This document shows positions 7,728 through 9,258 of a stretch of 9,258 nt of DNA, piece after piece. Position 1 is the first letter of the stretch; each line of letters opens with the position of its first letter. Under the pieces are notes generated by a model, which did not search any database, was not told where the DNA came from, and saw only the letters and a program-made list of their open reading frames with translations. The DNA is taken from the NCBI GenBank assembly GCA_002401295.1, contig NVSR01000058.1, positions 5,842-15,099 of the forward strand. The letters are read 5' to 3'. The DNA comes from SAR324 cluster bacterium. GTDB lineage: Bacteria; SAR324; XYD2-FULL-50-16. Both the position numbers and the translations under genes were made by a program.

Positions 7728-8552
7728 ATGATGTCAGCTTCGGAATACAAAAGTATCAGCCGTTTGGTCTATGAAAAATTTGGTATTGATTTAGGAGCAA
7801 ATAAGCGAACCTTAGTCGAAAATCGTCTTGCACCGGTAATCAACCAATTGGGTTTTATTAATTTCCAAGAGTATTATGCTCATATAATCAGTGATAAGAG
7901 TGGTCAATCCTTGCTGGAATTGGCGAATCGTTTGACTACCAATTATAGTTTCTTCTTTCGGGAGCTGGAACATCTGGAGCGGCTCAAAGAAATTCTGCCG
8001 ACTCGCCTGCAACAAACCTCTACCTGGAGGAATGCGAGTCTAAGTATCTGGTCAGCGGGCTGTTCTGGAGGTGAGGAACCTTATTCTCTTTCTATCATAC
8101 TGAAAGAGCTATCTACTCTTCATTCCTTTGCGAAGTGGGATTTAGGGATCTTAGGGACGGACATTGATACCAATAAACTCAAAGAAGCTCACAGAGGTAT
8201 TTACCCGACGGATCGTCTCAGAGCCATTCCCTCCAATATCCGTACACAATACTTCAAACAAGTGGATCAGCTTCTTTGGCAAGTTAAAGAGTCAACCAAG
8301 CAATGTGTCCACCTCAGTCGCTTCAATCTGATGGAAAAACAGTTTAACTTTAAAGGGAAATTCTTTATCATTTTTTGTCGCAATGTCATGATCTACTTCA
8401 ACCGAGCCACAATAAAAACTCTCATCCAACGCTTTTATGAGGTGACTGAAGACGGAGGTTACCTCTTCATTGGGCTCACGGAATCTCTGGATAAAAAGGA
8501 TTGTCCCTATGATTACATTGCCCCTTCGGTTTACCAAAAAAGAGTGAGGTAA
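7728..8552 (+). CDS. cheR: CheR chemotaxis protein-glutamate methyltransferase
   Basis: CheR uses S-adenosylmethionine to methylate glutamates on MCP signalling domains for sensory adaptation, here presumably the receptor encoded upstream. Numbering from ATG 7728 (274 residues, a normal CheR length): an N-terminal helical domain with LTTNYSFFFRE at 69-79 (family LTTNxTxFFRE); the SAM-binding motif SAGCSGGEEPYSL at 109-121; LGTDID at 142-147; CRNVMIYF at 217-224; GGYLFIGLTESL at 243-254. All catalytic-core motifs are present. The frame is open back to a TTG at 7626 inside the MCP gene, but those 34 extra residues are unlike CheR, so I chose the ATG. A second ATG at 7731 is equally possible. 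No strong ribosome site precedes either, so translation may depend on coupling to the MCP gene 73 bases upstream. The last codons abut the HEARO/iscB element, and the final residues KRVR could have been altered by the insertion. Confidence 0.93.
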   Translation: MMSASEYKSISRLVYEKFGIDLGANKRTLVENRLAPVINQLGFINFQEYYAHIISDKSGQSLLELANRLTTNYSFFFRELEHLERLKEILPTRLQQTSTWRNASLSIWSAGCSGGEEPYSLSIILKELSTLHSFAKWDLGILGTDIDTNKLKEAHRGIYPTDRLRAIPSNIRTQYFKQVDQLLWQVKESTKQCVHLSRFNLMEKQFNFKGKFFIIFCRNVMIYFNRATIKTLIQRFYEVTEDGGYLFIGLTESLDKKDCPYDYIAPSVYQKRVR

Positions 8553-8793
8553 ATAGGTCAACTACCCCTCCCTAAAGGGAGGAGCTTGAATAGCTCATGT
8601 TGACCAGCTTAAGTTTTTCGAAAACTACGTTACCTTGGTGATCTTACCCTGGAGTGCTTGCCAGCTCCAGGCTCTAAGGTTGGATGTTAAACAGACTGAG
8701 GGTATAGGTCAGTGCATTCAGTGTAAAAAGCCCTGGTAACATTAGCGAGGCACACATTACCCGGCTTGCCGGGATTCTCTTCAAGGAGAAAAG
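8553..8793 (+). ncRNA. HEARO / omega RNA (IscB guide RNA)
   Basis: This RNA guides the HNH/RuvC nuclease IscB to DNA; its guide is at the 5' end and comes from the sequence flanking the element, here the 3' end of cheR. The 240 bases before the iscB ATG carry an ordered set of helices: CCTCCC-TAAA-GGGAGG (8567-8582); GAGCT-TGAAT-AGCTC (8582-8596); AGTTTT-TCG-AAAACT (8612-8626); ACCTT (8632-8636) with AAGGT (8676-8680), enclosing CCTGGAG (8648-8654) with CTCCAGG (8665-8671); GTGT-AAAAA-GCC (8721-8732) with GGCACAC (8749-8755); CCCGG-CTTG-CCGGG (8761-8772 core, flanking C/G pair included at 8760 and 8773); and a final TTCTC/GAGAA stem (8775-8790). The segments AAGCCCTGGTAACATTAGCG and the terminal CCGGG hairpin look like HEARO as I remember it. 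No promoter is evident between cheR and the RNA, so read-through from the che operon is plausible. The scaffold appears undamaged. The 5' boundary, including the guide, is uncertain by about 20 bases. Confidence 0.8.
8775..8790 (+). promoter_or_regulatory. Hairpin enclosing the iscB ribosome binding site
   Basis: TTCTC (8775-8779) pairs with GAGAA (8786-8790), and the pairing can be extended by T-G and T-A pairs across 8780-8785. The iscB Shine-Dalgarno AGGAG (8784-8788), five bases before the ATG at 8794, lies inside the 3' arm. The last helix of the guide RNA therefore overlaps the translation signal, so folding of the RNA and translation of iscB would compete. Confidence 0.55.
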
Positions 8794-9258
8794 ATGCAAC
8801 GAGTATTCGTGCTCGATACAAAGAAGAAACCTTTAACCCCTTGCCGACCCAAGAGAGCAAAACAATTGCTAAAACAAGGTATAGAAAGCCCCGCTTCCTT
8901 AATAGAACACTGCCTCAAGGCTGGCTAGCTCCATCCCTGCTCAGTAGGGTTTTCAACATAGAAACATGGGTTGAAAAGTTATGTTGTTTTGCTCCAGTCA
9001 AAGCGATATCTCAAGAGTTGGTACGCTTCGACATGCAACAGATGGAGAACCCGGAAATTTCCGGTAAGGAATACCAGCAAGGCACTTTAGCTGGATACGA
9101 GACAAAGCAATATCTCTTGGAGAAATGGAATCGTACTTGTGTCTATTGTGGAGCGCAAAATGTACCCTTGGAAATCGAGCATATCATTCCAAAAAGTAAA
9201 GGTGGATCCAATAGGGTTAGTAACTTAACTCTTGCCTGTGTGTCTTGTAATCAAAAGA
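8794..9258 (+). pseudogene. iscB: iscB with internal deletion of the RuvC-I region and a frameshift; 3' end beyond window
   Basis: IscB is an RNA-guided DNA nuclease, the ancestor-like relative of Cas9, using HNH and split RuvC domains. From ATG 8794, with AGGAG five bases upstream, the frame reads MQRVFVLDTKKKPLTPC and continues to LLKQG (codons 25-29); this is the PLMP domain with PLTP in place of PLMP. It then runs into unrelated residues and stops at TAG 8926-8928, giving only 44 residues. From about 8877 a second frame, one base back, reads RYRKPRFLNRTLPQGWLAPSL (the bridge-helix side). It continues through ELVRFDMQQMENPEISG, EYQQGTLAGYE and CVYCG to the HNH core PLEIEHIIPKSKGGSN and SNLTLACVSC, and stays open to the window edge. 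The RuvC-I DPG motif and about 100 residues that normally separate these parts are missing. The net loss must be 3n+1 bases. I infer a deletion at short direct repeats. The family call is firm and loss of RuvC-I is clear; the RuvC-II/III parts cannot be seen. Confidence 0.88.

Larger units (their letters stand above)
8553..9258 (+). mobile_element. IscB/HEARO element (IS200/IS605-like), left part, right end beyond window
   Basis: A structured HEARO-like RNA directly followed by an iscB reading frame is the standard arrangement of IscB mobile elements, usually placed with the IS200/IS605 superfamily. The left boundary is at or a few bases either side of the cheR stop codon. No tnpA transposase is visible, as is common for IscB elements that are mobilised in trans. 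These elements make no obvious target duplication, so I cannot set the boundary exactly. A GTGA tetranucleotide at 8544-8547 in the last cheR codons may be an insertion motif: I recall ATGA/GTGA being described for HEARO, but could not check it. The internal iscB deletion indicates that the copy is not autonomous. Confidence 0.8.

Noticed and set aside
8567..8582. GC-rich hairpin CCTCCC-TAAA-GGGAGG as the terminator of the che operon
   Set aside because: No T-tract follows the stem, and it fits as the first helix of the HEARO RNA.
8871..8928. Programmed frameshift producing a functional miniature IscB
   Set aside because: The RuvC-I motif and about 100 residues are absent between the two frames, so shifting frame would not restore the nuclease. 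No slippery heptamer is evident at the junction.

Overview
The window is a bacterial chemosensory (che) gene cluster with an IscB/HEARO-type mobile element inserted directly behind it. The sequence is moderately AT-rich. Shine-Dalgarno sites are of the GGAGG/AGGAG type, and the chemotaxis proteins have Gram-negative, proteobacterial-like architectures: a multi-domain CheA, and a transmembrane MCP with a periplasmic sensor. I cannot name a genus from this alone.

Layout. (1) Positions 1-1569, minus strand: the first 523 codons of a CheA-type histidine kinase that runs off the left edge. It is one uninterrupted reading frame. (2) Positions 1570-2192: an AT-rich divergent intergenic region with a plausible sigma70-like promoter facing right, two imperfect inverted repeats and no convincing gene. 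(3) Positions 2193-8552, plus strand: an operon-like run of a second, different CheA (two Hpt domains and a tandem LG-IL-V-MGK repeat), CheW, a methyl-accepting chemotaxis protein with a duplicated CHASE3-like sensor, and the methyltransferase CheR. No terminator-like structure is visible between these genes. (4) Positions 8553-8793: a densely structured non-coding RNA that I recognise as HEARO/omega RNA, the guide RNA of IscB nucleases. (5) Positions 8794-9258: an iscB gene with a good ribosome binding site and an intact start, but internally deleted. The PLMP-like N-terminus is joined out of frame to the bridge-helix region and the HNH domain, and the RuvC-I motif is lost. It runs off the right edge.

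How the parts work together. The MCP would sense signals in the periplasm, CheW would couple it to the plus-strand CheA, and CheR would methylate the MCP for adaptation. No CheY, CheB or CheD is in the window. The divergent minus-strand CheA has a different architecture and probably belongs to a second gene set or a parallel pathway. The IscB/HEARO insertion begins within a few bases of the cheR stop codon. It therefore lies at the point where further che genes might have followed, and its guide RNA could be transcribed by read-through from the che operon. The most unusual part of the window is this intact-looking guide RNA in front of a RuvC-deleted IscB.
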